NCBI GenBank assembly: GCA_029070965.1
Contig: JAIEBI010000031.1
Location: 1-39,133, forward strand
DNA length: 39,133 bases
Source of the DNA: Clostridiales bacterium
Lineage (GTDB): Bacteria > Bacillota > Clostridia > Christensenellales > Pumilibacteraceae
Direction: 5' to 3'
The notes under the pieces are model-generated. The model searched no databases. It had not been told where the DNA came from and saw only the letters and a program-made list of their open reading frames with translations. The translations under genes and the position numbers were made by a program. Below, one piece after another: positions 1 to 11,900 of this stretch; position 1 is the first letter of the stretch, and every line of letters starts with the position of its first letter.

Positions 1-46
1 GTCAAGCGCCCCACGGCTAAAAAGAAATAATTCAAATCAACAATAA

Positions 47-84
47 TCAAAAAGCGAAGCCGCAATATGTGGCTTCGCTTTTTT
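47..84. terminator. Bidirectional intrinsic terminator
   Basis: A 10-bp perfect stem (52-61 with 71-80, aagcgaagcc/ggcttcgctt) has a 9-nt loop and is flanked by an A-run on the left and a T-run on the right. It can therefore work in both directions. It lies just downstream of cysS on the minus strand and probably ends the cysE-cysS transcript as well as whatever enters from the left. Confidence 0.85.
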
Positions 85-117
85 GCTTGAGATGATTTAA
101 ATTCGTCTTAAAATTCC

Positions 118-148
118 GAATTAATTCTTAATTCTTAATTCTCAATTC
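118..148. repeat. Short tandem AATTCTTAATT-type repeat
   Basis: Three to four copies of a 9-bp unit (aattcttaa on the plus strand) lie in tandem and overlap the last codons and stop of cysS. A related stretch in the opposite orientation (agaattaagaat) lies at 22580-22605 after dinB. Both sit beside terminators. It may be a small dispersed intergenic element of this genome; two copies in the window are not enough to prove that. Confidence 0.4.
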
Positions 149-1525
149 GTATCCGTCTTTGCCGTCAAGCACGGTATATCCAAGCGCGTCAAGCTGTGCA
201 CGCAGTGCGTCGGAGGTTGCCCAGTCCTTGGCTTTGCGCGCGGCAAACCGCTTATCCGCAAGCTGCTTTACCTCGTCGGGAATTTGCTGCTGCGCTTGTT
301 CTTGCGGCAAGTGCAAATCGAGTGCGAAAATGCTGTCAAGCTCGACCGCTACATCGTATATTTCGCGGCATGCGGGGAGCTTTGCCATTGTCCAGAGCTC
401 GCCGAGCGCGAGCGGAAAGTTCAGGTCATCGTAAACGGCGGCAACTACGGCGGCTTTTTGCGCTTGTACCTTTTGCGCCGTATCTCCGTCGGCTTTGGGC
501 GCCGACTTGCAGGCGGAAATTATGCCGCGCAGGCGGTTATACGCGGTAGCTGCGCCGCTAAGCCCGTCAAAGGTGAAATTCAGCTTGTTGCGGTAATGCG
601 TGTTCAGGCAGAAATAGCGGAAGGCAAGCGGAGAGAAACCTTTTGCTATAAGGTCGTCGATTGTGTAAACGTTGCCGAGCGACTTACTCATCTTGCCGCC
701 GTCCACCAGCATGAACTCGCCGTGCATCCACAGGTTGACAACCTTGTGTCCTTCGAGAGACTCGCTTTGCGCAATCTCGTTTTCGTGATGAATGGGAATA
801 TGATCGACGCCGCCGGTGTGGATATCAAACCGCTCGCCGAGGAACTTTTTGCTCATTGCCGAGCATTCTATATGCCAACCGGGGTAGCCCATGCCCCAAG
901 GCGACGGCCATTGCATGATGTGGTTTTTTTCGGCTTTTTTCCAAAGTGCAAAGTCGGCGGGGTGGCGTTTTTGCGTGTTTACCGCGACGCGCGCGCCCGC
1001 TAATGCGTCCTCTATATTGCAACGGGACAGCTTGCCGTAGCCGTCGAACTTGGAAATATCAAAGTAAATACCGTCGTCCGTTTCGTAGCCGTAGCCTTTG
1101 TCGCACAGTACCTTGACAAACTCGATCATTTCGTCTATGTTGTCTGTGGCTTTGGCTATTATTTCGGGCAAAAGAATGTGCAAGCGTTCAAGGTCTTTAA
1201 AGAACACCGCGGAATAAAATTCGGCAATTTCCTCGGGCGATTTGTTTTGCTTTTTTGCGGCGGTTTGCATTTTGTCCTCGCCGTCGTCGCCGTCGGAGGT
1301 CAGGTGCCCCACGTCGGTTATGTTCATTACCGATTTGGTGGTGTAGCCCGCATATTTAAGCGTACGGCGCAGCTCGTCCATAAACACGTACGTGCGCAAA
1401 TTGCCTATGTGCGCATAGTTATATACCGTTGGACCGCAGGAATATGTGGTTACGACGGGCGGAGATAGGGGAGATAATTCCTCTTTTTTGCGCGTCAAGG
1501 TGTTGTAAAATTTCAGTTTGTCCAT
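128..1525 (-). CDS. cysS: Cysteinyl-tRNA synthetase
   Basis: Class I aminoacyl-tRNA synthetase of 465 residues that charges tRNA-Cys in the cytoplasm. The HIGH-type motif is HIGN at residues 39-42 and the KMSKS motif is at 278-282. The zinc site that selects cysteine over serine is complete: C30, C221, H246 and E250, with the same spacing as C209/H234/E238 of the E. coli enzyme. The length is normal for the family. The ATG is preceded by a GGAG about 12 nt upstream. The gene starts 7 bp after the stop of cysE on the same strand, the known Firmicute cysE-cysS arrangement that pairs cysteine synthesis with its use. The last residues are encoded inside a short AT-rich tandem repeat, so the extreme C-terminus may vary among relatives. 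Confidence 0.97.
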   Translation of the reverse strand: MDKLKFYNTLTRKKEELSPLSPPVVTTYSCGPTVYNYAHIGNLRTYVFMDELRRTLKYAGYTTKSVMNITDVGHLTSDGDDGEDKMQTAAKKQNKSPEEIAEFYSAVFFKDLERLHILLPEIIAKATDNIDEMIEFVKVLCDKGYGYETDDGIYFDISKFDGYGKLSRCNIEDALAGARVAVNTQKRHPADFALWKKAEKNHIMQWPSPWGMGYPGWHIECSAMSKKFLGERFDIHTGGVDHIPIHHENEIAQSESLEGHKVVNLWMHGEFMLVDGGKMSKSLGNVYTIDDLIAKGFSPLAFRYFCLNTHYRNKLNFTFDGLSGAATAYNRLRGIISACKSAPKADGDTAQKVQAQKAAVVAAVYDDLNFPLALGELWTMAKLPACREIYDVAVELDSIFALDLHLPQEQAQQQIPDEVKQLADKRFAARKAKDWATSDALRAQLDALGYTVLDGKDGYELRIKN

Positions 1526-1532
1526 AAAAATA

Positions 1533-2180
1533 TTATTCTCCGTTGCTCCGATTTAACTCGGCTTGAATTTGGGATATCTTGTTTTCCAGTTCGTCAATGC
1601 GGTTTGAAAGTTCTACGGTTTGTGCATCGGCTTGTTCGTCTACGCGTAAGCCGTCCAGTCTGACAATGTGTGCAGGCACGCCTACTACCGTCGAGTTTGG
1701 CGGGACCTCCCTCAAAACAACCGCGCCCGCGCCGATTTTTGCGCCGTGCCCGACTGTGAACGGTCCAAGCACCTTGGCGCCCGCGCTTATCATAACGTCG
1801 TCTTGCACGGTGGGGTGGCGCTTGCCCTTGTCCTTGCCGGTGCCGCCCAGCGTAACGCCTTGGTACATAACCACGTTATCGCCGACCACCGCCGTTTCGC
1901 CGATTACCACGCCGGTGCCGTGGTCTATAAACACTCCGCTGCCTATTACCGCTCCCGGATGGATTTCTATGCCCGTCAGCAGTCTTGTCAGTGCGGAAAG
2001 AATTCGCGCGGTGATAAAGTATCTATGAACGTGAAAAAAGTGAAACAGTCTGTACAGGACCAGCGCGTGGAATCCGCTTGAACACAGCGCCGCTTCAAGT
2101 TTGGACTTGGTTGCGGGGTCGTGAATCATAACGGCGTTAAGATCGCGCTTGATAGCGTCAAAAGCGGATAAAGATTTCAT
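1533..2180 (-). CDS. cysE: Serine O-acetyltransferase
   Basis: A 215-residue acetyltransferase that makes O-acetylserine from serine and acetyl-CoA, the first step of cysteine synthesis. The N-terminal helical region is followed by a left-handed beta helix of hexapeptide repeats, with the family motifs DHGTGVVIGET and GVTLGGTGK followed by RHPT. The C-terminal 35 residues look coiled-coil-like (IDELENKISQIQAEL). It is shorter than the roughly 270-residue enteric enzyme but normal for Firmicutes. It is the first gene of the cysE-cysS operon. No strong Shine-Dalgarno is visible before the ATG. A weak promoter (TTGCAC, 19 bp, TAAAAT on the minus strand) can be drawn just upstream. There is no room for a cysteine T-box, because the marR terminator lies within 60-100 bp. 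Confidence 0.95.
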   Translation of the reverse strand: MKSLSAFDAIKRDLNAVMIHDPATKSKLEAALCSSGFHALVLYRLFHFFHVHRYFITARILSALTRLLTGIEIHPGAVIGSGVFIDHGTGVVIGETAVVGDNVVMYQGVTLGGTGKDKGKRHPTVQDDVMISAGAKVLGPFTVGHGAKIGAGAVVLREVPPNSTVVGVPAHIVRLDGLRVDEQADAQTVELSNRIDELENKISQIQAELNRSNGE

Positions 2181-2235
2181 ATACCGCTATTTTATGCCGA
2201 ACGGAATGGGGTAGTGCAATCGTCAAATGACTTTT

Positions 2236-2272
2236 AAAAAAAGACGCCGTAGAGCAATGCAAAACGGCGCTA
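2236..2272 (-). terminator. Intrinsic terminator of the marR gene
   Basis: Read on the minus strand, the sequence forms a GCGCCGT/ACGGCGT stem around a 13-nt loop, followed by a T-run. It lies about 40 bp past the MarR stop codon and separates that gene from cysE. Confidence 0.75.
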
Positions 2273-2314
2273 AAAGTGGTATACGTGGAAAGTCAAATAG
2301 GGGAAAGAGAAGAA

Positions 2315-2719
2315 TTATTCTACGCCGTTAAGGAAGTTGATGGCTGTTTCCAATAATTTTTCGCCCTTTTGAATATCGTTGTCGTCGAGGTTGAGTTGTT
2401 TGGCAACTGATTGGTCGAGCGCAACGATCATGCGGTTAAGCTCTTCAAGGCCTTTGTCGGTGATTTTATAATGTACGGAACGCATATCGTCGTCCGAGCG
2501 CAGCTTTTCGATAAGCCCTTCGGCAACCATTGTGCGCGCAAGTATGGTAAGGTTGGGTTTTGCTATGCAAAGCTCGTTTACGAGTGCTTTGGGTGCCAAT
2601 ACGTCGTTACGCACCAAGTAGAGGAAGCGCATTTTTTGGGAAATAACTGCGCCGTTTTCACTGTTCTTACAAAGTTTACGCGTCGTGGCGTTTATTGCAA
2701 GTATTTGTTCTGCCAGCAT
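2315..2719 (-). CDS. MarR-family winged-helix transcriptional regulator
   Basis: A 134-residue protein with the helical dimerisation N-terminus, a winged-helix DNA-binding core (roughly residues 38-95, including the recognition segment around KPNLTILARTMVAEGLIEK and the wing DDDMRSVHYKIT) and C-terminal helices. MarR proteins are dimeric repressors, often relieved by small ligands; the ligand cannot be read here. The ATG has an AGGAG about 8 nt upstream, and a clear promoter lies at 2758-2787. It is divergent from the giant surface-protein gene and shares a 244-bp control region with it, so control of itself and of that gene is the simplest inference. Confidence 0.85.
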   Translation of the reverse strand: MLAEQILAINATTRKLCKNSENGAVISQKMRFLYLVRNDVLAPKALVNELCIAKPNLTILARTMVAEGLIEKLRSDDDMRSVHYKITDKGLEELNRMIVALDQSVAKQLNLDDNDIQKGEKLLETAINFLNGVE

Positions 2720-2757
2720 AATTTTCTCCTGAAAACATAATTATTTTGACGGTTTTA

Positions 2758-2787
2758 ATTCTATCACACGGCATATTTAAATGTCAA
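2758..2787 (-). promoter_or_regulatory. Promoter of the marR gene
   Basis: On the minus strand, TTGACA (complement of 2782-2787) is followed by an 18-bp spacer and TAGAAT (complement of 2758-2763). The predicted start of transcription is about 2751, leaving a leader of roughly 30 nt. Confidence 0.65.
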
Positions 2788-2823
2788 CGATTTATCTACT
2801 GTTTTTTTAAATTTATATAGTAC

Positions 2824-2870
2824 GTGGCGCCCGTCGCATTTTGTGTTTATACGAGCCGCCACAATTTTTT
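2824..2870. other. Unassigned hairpin with T-run between divergent promoters
   Basis: GTGGCG at 2824-2829 is the exact complement of CGCCAC at 2857-2862. The arms are separated by 27 nt and followed by aaTTTTTT. It looks like a long-loop terminator on the plus strand, but it lies upstream of the giant gene's -35 box and outside the marR transcript, so no known transcript needs it. It could be an operator, or the end of an unrecognised small RNA. Confidence 0.35.
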
Positions 2871-2903
2871 GTAAATAACTTTACGATATAGTCTTTTTAA
2901 TTA

Positions 2904-2933
2904 TTGACAAACTATGCCGATAAATGTTATTAT
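2904..2933 (+). promoter_or_regulatory. Promoter of the giant surface-protein gene
   Basis: TTGACA at 2904-2909, an 18-bp spacer and TATTAT at 2928-2933. The TTG of the -35 box is also an in-frame start candidate for the downstream gene, but transcription would begin after it, near 2940. That excludes the TTG and supports the ATG at 2964. Confidence 0.7.
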
Positions 2934-2963
2934 ATATCCGTATTATTGTACGAGAGGTGTAGT

Positions 2964-5900
2964 ATGCCTATTTCGGATGAAGTCATTGAGCTTGCACCGG
3001 TTAAAAAAACCAAAAAGACACTTATAATCATGATCGCCGGTATGGGAGCGCTTTTTGCGCTTGCCGTAGCGTTTTTGGTTATGTACTTAATCAAGCCGAG
3101 CGTGACCGAGGACAAAAATCACGTCAAGGACATTACCTTGGTAGCGACCGAGCTGTTTTCGGAAGCTGACGCCGACGGAAACGTTAAGTATTACGCTTCC
3201 ATAGGTAACGAGTATACGGTGTATTCCACTTTGACTGTGGACAATAATTCCAGCACAAATGTGCAGTGGGATTGCGATCCCGACCTGCTGGAAATAACAG
3301 GTCAAAGCAACACCGGCGAACCGTACTTAAAGTTTATTCCCAGAGTGGGCACGCATGGCAAGACCGCTAAGATAACGGTGCGCGCCCCCTCGCAGGTGAG
3401 CGAGTACAAGACCATCGAGGTCAACATTGTCAGCCAAGGCGCGGAGGACATACAGGTAACGCATTACGGCGTACGTGGCAATCTCACGCCTGTAAACGGC
3501 GATAACATAGACAAAGATTTGTCTATTATCGTTCCGTACTACACAATGAGCGGGAGCAAAAACAACCAGTCCATACAAGTTAAATTCCAACAGCTCAGCA
3601 AATCCGAAAAGCTAAAGCTCACGTCGGTCGAAACCGAAAAGAACGGACCGAAGACCGACGACGTAACGGTAACGTCGAGCGACGAATCCGTAATATCCAT
3701 CAACCAAGACACCGTTTCCAACGAAGGGTTTTCGTTTACAGCAAAAAAAATCGGCGATAAGCCGGTAACAATCACAATTACTGCAAACGCATACAACGCC
3801 AACTGCGGTGAGCTCACCAAAACCATAAGCGTTAAGGTAGATTCTAACGGTGCACGCGGCTTTGTTGATTCTATTTACGTATTCAACAAGCCGATAGTAG
3901 ACGAGACGTTTGTCGACAAGGTTCTCGCCGACAACAAGACGTACGTCAATTCCTCAAAGCTCAAAGAGGAAATTGCCAAGGACAAATCGATTAAGTGTGC
4001 CGCATACAACGACAGCCAAGTTCTGTCCAATTCTGATTTCGAGCTGGTGTTGCCTTACAGCAATAACGGTGTTACATATAACGATATATTCAAACATATT
4101 CTTCTCAATCCCATTGACATTCAGTACAAAAATGGGGCAATTACAACCGACTGGTACAAGAATATCGAGGTAAGCGTAAAGCAAGCCGACAGTAGCATTC
4201 TTCAAGTTACGACAATCAATACTACGCGTGAGGTTAAGCTTGAGCCCAAAAACGTGGCAAATAAAGTCGAGCTTACGTTTAAAGACACCAAGACTGGCAG
4301 CGCGGGCGCGTCTATAACGGTACCCGTGCGTATTATCGCGCAAACCGAAAAGGTGGAGCTTGCATGCGGCACTTACAAGCAGCCCGCCGAGAAGCCCGAA
4401 ATAGTAAATGTTCCCGCCGTAAAAAACGGCGAATACGCTGTTAACGTTACCTACACCGTTGTTGCGCCCGAAAAAGCCAACGCCAAAACGCTTTGGGAGG
4501 AGAGCTGCCTTAACAACAAATACAAGCTCGTTTTTGACAAGAGCGAAATAGACGTTACGCTGCAAAAAGGTTCAACCACAAAGCTCGAGCCCAATAGAGA
4601 GTACGAAGCTGATTACGGTGATACATTTGCAAAGCTTCCAAATGGCACCAGCAAGTCAACAAAATATACGGCGACGATTACTTTTTACGTCACTGTCAAA
4701 AAAGATACGACAGGTGACGCGGTATTTCAGTTTATCAAAAACGGCTCAGACCTTTACGGCACGGATGACAATAACAGCTTAAAGTCCAAGGATAAGGAGT
4801 TTGAGCTGTCTGTTCCGTTTACTATAACCGAAAAAGTGGAACGCGGCAGTGCAAAGATTATAGAGGACTTAGACTACGCGCTGGATATAGTTACCTATAA
4901 CGACACGTGTGCGGGCAACTTTGTGCGCAAGTCTGATACCGAAGCATGGCTATACGTACAAATTCAAGCGGGACGGGAGTTGGATATTGTTTCGCCCAAC
5001 CAGTTAAAACAGTTTATCGGCTTGGATAGTAATCTATTCAATATACCGCTTAGCGATATAACAATCCCTTCCGTCGGTAACGGTTTGTCCGCTAATAATA
5101 CGACAAAGGCCGTATCGTTTAGGGGCGATGAGTGGGATTGGCTGTCGGAGTGGGATAAGACAAAGCATTCCGCACGTATTCGTTTTAACGTTTATAACCT
5201 TGTTCCCGAAAATATCGGTACGTTCACATTGGAAATTTATCTTATAAACGCTGTTACGGCCATCAATCCTACGTCGACGGAGAGCAAGCAAGTGTATTAC
5301 GGCGCAACGGGCGGGTCTATTGCGATTAAGGAAGCCGACGTCAAGGCAAATTACAGCTTTGGCGGAGAAAAGAACTATACTTCTTATTCCGACATAGATT
5401 TGTACTACGGTAACACCGATAAGTTTGAAAGCGGCGTAGACGCGGGCGACTATGTTAAGGAAACTAACGCAAATATTATTTCGTTCAAACACAACGGCAC
5501 GTTGCTTTATGAGTTTAATATAAGCGCCAAAACGTTCACGGCAAAAACCGATATATATGCGTACAGCTACAATACCAGCATTAACTTCGGAAACGTCGAG
5601 CTTTCTTTCTTAATTAATGCCGACGATGAGTATATAGGCAAGCATACGGGTGATGAGTTCTCCAACCCGAGAAGAATGACGCTGGAATTTATACGCCAAG
5701 CGGACGGTGCGGCGTTATTTACCAATTCTAATTGCTCCGGTGAGCCGATTGATAATTTAACGGTTAATGTCAATCAGGATACAAATGCCGCTCTTTATGT
5801 ATCCACATTTATCAATGTCGGCAACAAACGTGTTTACGTGGAAAGTGTGCAAGAGACCAATGGTCATATTGCACCTGTGGAAAAGGCGACGTTTGAATTG

Positions 5901-8900
5901 CCGGCCAGCGGGGAGATAAAACCTATAAGAAGCGATGGACCTCAGGATGGTGCGTATTATTATATAACATATCGCGCACCGGCAATAACGGATACGGAAA
6001 AAACTATAACTGGAGCTACTATAAATTACGGTAGTAGCAGGATTGGATTTAGATTTATTGTAAACAATCAAATAAGGACAATCAAGTCCATAAGCATCTA
6101 CGACAGCGCCGTTAACGGTAATGTGCTGGATTCGATTTTGCTCGGTGGATTTATCAATAATGCCAACAAGTATTCCGAGACAATTTACGTTAAAGTAGAA
6201 TACAGTGCAAAAGGCGATAAGTACAATGAGTTTGAGGGCGCAAAATTGACTTTGCCGTCTTATTTGGAATTGAGTTGTGACAAAGCGACTGTTGGTGACG
6301 GATATTATACATTGTTGCCGTCCAAGGGCGTCAATGAAATCGATGATGAAACGTTCACCTGTGTTATTACGCTTAAAATGGACCAAACGGTAACAGACAG
6401 CAAGACAATTAACATCGTTGCAGCCGCTCACGCCAATGAGAAGGTAGCTACTTGCGACGTATATGTCGAGGCCGGTCTACAATCTTTGACAGTCAAAAAC
6501 GGCAATGCCGACGTTGCGACCATAAATGCAGGCGGAACGGGCACGGCTACCGCCACGTTCCAACTTAAAAATCCCTCCGATACCAAGTCGCTCGGCTTAT
6601 CGTTCGTTTACGGCGCGACCAATGGCGCAGGTTACTCGTTAGCTTACAACCACACCGGTGCGGGGCTTAACGTTACGGCGCCTGCCACAGCTGACGGATT
6701 TGCGCTTGCAAACAACATCAAAGCTGCGACGTCGACGTATACCATAACCACGACGGACAATATTGCTGTCGGTACGCATACGTTCACGCTCATATTCACC
6801 GACGAGTATAACGGCGCGGATTCAAACAATGTGTTTACGTTGGAAATAAAGATAATCGTCGAAATGGATATTTACGAGCTGGCGTTCGGTGACAACACAA
6901 AAACGACGGTCACCGTTTATAACGGGGACGGCGACGCGCAAACGCTTACCGTAAACGTCAAGTACAACGGCGGAAACCCTGCAACTCAGCCTAAATCTTA
7001 TGCGACCGTGCTTGGTGTGTACACCATGAACGAGGACGGCGGTTACGACGCATATACGGGCGGCGATATAGAGATAGAGCAAGACAATAATGGCACCGGT
7101 TATACTGTGACTGTTGCCAATAATATCGACCGCTCGCAAATATATTACTTACGGCTTGTTTACGACAACGTAACGTACGACGGCAACAAGCATCTTCGCG
7201 CGATTACTATAAACACGCTCACTTCGCATATAGTGTTTGACGGAGGTAATTCCATCAAGCCCGCGCAGGCCGAGGGCGAGCCGTGTCCGTCCGCGAGCTT
7301 TGTGGTAAAATCGGCGAGCGACACGTTTACATTGGTTGCCAACGTCGTCAACGACGGTTCGGGCAAGACAGAGAACGGCAAGCAAGCGGATTACGGCTTG
7401 TATACCGGCATTGAATGTACTACGACGGCAAGCGGAGTTACAATTAATAACGGTATTATCAAAGTGACAAATCCCGCGGCGATTAGCGGTACGGTTTACT
7501 ACCGCGCAAAGTACACGGAACAAAATACCGGCGAGTATTATGAGCTGATTGTCAAGCTTACGTACACCGTAGCGCCGTCCGCGGTTGCCATAAGCGGTGT
7601 GGATGCAAATGCGTTCAACTCCGCCGACAAAAAGCTCACGCTTTACTACGGCGATGCAAGCAACTACACGCAAGCCGATTTGACGGGTAAAATAGGCGCA
7701 AGCACTGCGTTTAGCGGCGTTTCGTATACAACCCAAAACGTGGTGTATGGCGTTGCATTGCAAAACGCAACCGACGCCACGTACCTTGAAATTGTCGGTT
7801 TCATGTTGAAACCCAAAGCGCTCAATAGCAACATGACGACAACCGTTCCCGTAGTGGTAACGGCTACCTATGCCGGCGAAACGGTTGAACAAGTTTACAA
7901 CATATGCATCACTCCGGTTGCGGCGTTGACGCTCAATTCCGCAAGCGGCACGCTCAACCTTTTGAACAGGGATTCCGAATTGACGGTAAATCCGGCTATT
8001 GCGACTTACGGCGGCTTTACGCACACGTATAATTTGACTGCTTCCGCCGTAAATAACGGAGTGTTTGCAATCACGGGTACGGGCGATAATAAGACGGTCA
8101 AGTTTGCGGCTAACACAACGGCCCAAAAGGGTACATACACGCTTACCGCGAACCTGAGCTACGCATACGCCGCGGCGCCTAACGGCGGCATAACGGCATA
8201 CGGCACGTTTGCAAGCACCGCTACGTACACCGTAACTGTGGAGGGCGATTACAACTTGTCCTTCGACCTTATGTCGGGTACGGACGTTATCACTACTTAC
8301 AACGGCAATCAATCGACAAGGTATTCGGTAGTCGATCAAAACGCGACGTACAGCCTTAAAATCACAAGCAACGACAATGCCTTTGACGTAGCGTACAGCG
8401 CTATCGGTGCTCCCGCGGTTGTTTCTATCGCGGAGTTCAGCGGCAAAACCGCTACCGTTACTCTTATGCAAAATGCAAGCGGCGCGTTCAAGATTACCGT
8501 TACGGCAACGGTGGGCGGACAAACGTATACCTGCGATAAGGACTATTACTTTACGTACGGCGCCAACGTCGCAGCCAAGCTGTACGTGTCGAGTGACAAC
8601 GGAACTACGTATACCGAGTTCGGCGACCAAACCGTACAAAACATCGACTATACCACAGTTCCGTATAAGTTCAAGTATGAAATTACAGGTGTGCCCGAAA
8701 GCGCTACCGTAAATCTGATTGTAAACGGCGATGTGCAAAAAGCTGATGCTTTGACGATAGACGGTACCACACGGTATTGCATTATCACCGCTACTAAGCC
8801 CACAACCATGCGCATCGGCGCCTCGGTAAAGATAGGCACTCGCACTGTGTACTTGCAGGACAAAGAGGTAAGTCTTACCGCGACCGCGCCGAGCTTTACG

Positions 8901-11900
8901 CTTGCTGCCGATAATGATAGTGATACGGTGTTGCCTTCCGAAACTCTTACAATGTCCGTAGGTAAAGCGGCCGGATTCCTCGGCAATTACACCGTAAGCT
9001 ACGCAGTGCACTCGGGCAACGCATACGCAACAATCAACGCGACAAGCGGAGTGCTTACCGCCGATGCAAATGTGCTTACCGACCAAACGGTTATAGTCCG
9101 CGCTACGATATCAGTAAACGACGGCGCTTATAAGGGAACGTATACCGTTGATAAATCCATTACCGTCACGGGCGTCGCGCTTCCCACAATTACGTGGAAA
9201 GATAACGCCAATAAAGACCTTTGCTTAAAAGACAAAGCGGAATTCACATATGCTACGGATGCGTACGCATTTAACGCCGACAACGGTACTTACGACTATA
9301 CCGGCAAGGTGACGATTTCGATATCCGCCGAAAACGGCACTTTGACAAAGGGTACCGATTTCACGTTTGACGCAACTAATCGTACGCTTGCTCTCTTGGA
9401 CACCACCAAGACAAGAGCGGGCGGTAGCTTACTGCTCAAAGTTACCGCTACAATCAATAGCGGTGCGCATGCAGGCGAAAGCGTGTCCGACACGATTACA
9501 GTGCGCGTGTTGCCTACAATGAACACGGATACGGACAAGAGCAGTATCACGATTGGCAACGCCGTGGCAACTTACGACCTTAACGGCGCCGCGTTCAAGA
9601 GTACGTTCGCGCCCAACACTTACAGTGGCACGGGCTTTGTTAAGGACGACGACGATTACAGTATTGTTTCGCTCAGCGTGGAAGATACGGCCAACTTCGG
9701 CGTAAACGGCGCAAATCTTATTGTCAAGAACAATTTGATGTCCGCGCCCACGGTAGACGTTACCGCAACGGTGCTTATTACGTCGGGCGCATATGCGGGA
9801 ACCACCGTTGTCGGCACAAAAGCTATAAACATCACGGTGCCTACGGCGCAGACGCAAAGTGTGACGTGGAATTCTACCAACAACAATTACAACAGTGTTG
9901 CGCTTAATAAAACCAGAGTTTTTGGTAGTGGTAATGCTATATCGGGAACGGTGACAGACATAACAGTCAGTGTCGGTGCAAGCGTAGCGGAATATGTGAC
10001 CGTTGCAAACAACGGTACGGCAAGTCCCGTTGTATCGGTAAGCAAAAACTACGGTGCATACTTTACGGCTACCGCGCCCACCAAGACTTTCACTGTAAAT
10101 TATGTTGTTACGCTTAATAACGGCAATGTATATTTCAACACGGCAACGTACAATGTAGCCCCGCAAAAGGTAACTATCACCGCAAAAGTCGGCGATGAAA
10201 CCGTAGGCGACAGCGGCATTACCGTCAATGCTAACGAAACATTCATTATGCAGTTGACTGCCGACAAAGGCTTTGACGTCGTTATCAACGGCGTGTCCAA
10301 TAGCACGGTATTCACTACAACTTACGGCGGCAACGGCGTTCAGTTTAATGTCGGATCTGTCGAAACCGACCAAGACGTGACGGTAACGCTCAATTTGACT
10401 GTTGCAGGGCAGTCCACAACGCTTGGGGTTAAGCTTAACATTTTGGCGCCGCAAACAAACGCGCAGTATACTGCAACCAACACCGATAATATCGACTTTG
10501 CAAAAGATGACGGAAATTTCGCTGTCGGTGTCGATCAAAACAACGCTGTTACTTCCACATGGAGCGCCGCAAACAACGCGCAGTATAAGTACGGTCAAAT
10601 GCTCACAATAACCGCGCCCAACGGACATACTTTGCGTGAATACTTTGACTCGTTGGCGCTTGTGTTTAATAGACAACAATACTCCGTAAATCTTAACGGC
10701 AGTAGTGCCACTGTCAATTTCCCCGGTAACGGGTATGGCGGTAGGAGTGAAGTCAGATCGTTTGACTTGAACATTGGGTTTAATACGAGCGCTTCTATTC
10801 CGCTGTCCACTATCGAAGTAAAGCTCACTGTGTATAACAATGCTTATCGCGGTAGCTCTACTGACGTAACCGTACTGTATAAAGTGCAGGTTATAGGCGA
10901 GGTTGCGGTCACGCTCAACACCAACGCGGGCGACGATAACGTGGACGTAAGCTACGACAATCCGCTGTACAAACATTCGTACAGCTTGCCTGAACCTACG
11001 CGTACCGGCTACACGCTTGACGGATGGTACACTGCGGCAACCGGCGGCAACAAGGTCGAAAGCAATGCTACCGTTATCAATACTCAACCGCACACGCTTT
11101 ACGCGCACTGGACGGCAAAAGAGTACACGATAGAGTATAATAATAACGGCAGTATATCAACTCGTGACGAAAAAGCCAAGTACGGCTCTACGTACGGCGC
11201 ACTGCTTAACCCGACTCGTGACGGATACGACTTTGTTTGCTGGAAGGATGGTGCAGGCAATGTAATTACGGCTGACACGCTGGTTAAGCCCGTCAACGCC
11301 AATACCGTGACAAAAATCACGCTCACAGCGCAGTGGAGCATCAAGTACTGCACCGTTACGCTCGACGAAAATTACAACGGCGCACCTGTCTTTACTTTCC
11401 AAGTGCAGTATGGGCAATCGTTCAATATTCACAATTCGTTCAGACCTACGCGCGACGGTTACCGCTTTGACGGCTGGGACGTTTCGGGCGACGTCACCAA
11501 CGTCACAAGCGACGTAACAATGACCGCTCGATGGATACGGCTGTATACGGTCAGCTTTAACTTGAACAATACGGAGTCTACCGAAACATATTCCGACAGA
11601 CAGTACGGCGAGGGCGATGCATACGGTACGCTTCCTGCGCCGGCAAACACCTCTACCAAGAACTTTACCGGCTGGTCGCTTACAGAGGACGGAAGCGTAA
11701 TAGACGGAGCAACCGCAACGGTAACAGGCGCCAATGCTCAAATCACGTTGTACGCACAGTGGACAGATGCCGCCAGTTATAGCATAACGTTTGAATCTCG
11801 TGTAAGCGGTATGACGGTAGAGCCGGCAAGCAAAACGGTTTACGTCGGACGTAAATACGGCGACCTGCCCACGCTTACACGCGACAACTATACCTTTGAC

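Noticed and set aside
2181-2314. Cysteine T-box riboswitch upstream of cysE-cysS
   Set aside because: The space is about 130 bp, part of it taken by the marR terminator, and neither a T-box sequence nor a specifier stem is seen.
7149-11108. Very long open frames on the minus strand within the giant gene (one of about 645 codons, one of about 559)
   Set aside because: They lie opposite a well-supported coding frame, have no ribosome site, and encode residue mixes (many Cys, Arg, Val, His) with no domain. They are by-products of the plus-strand codon use.
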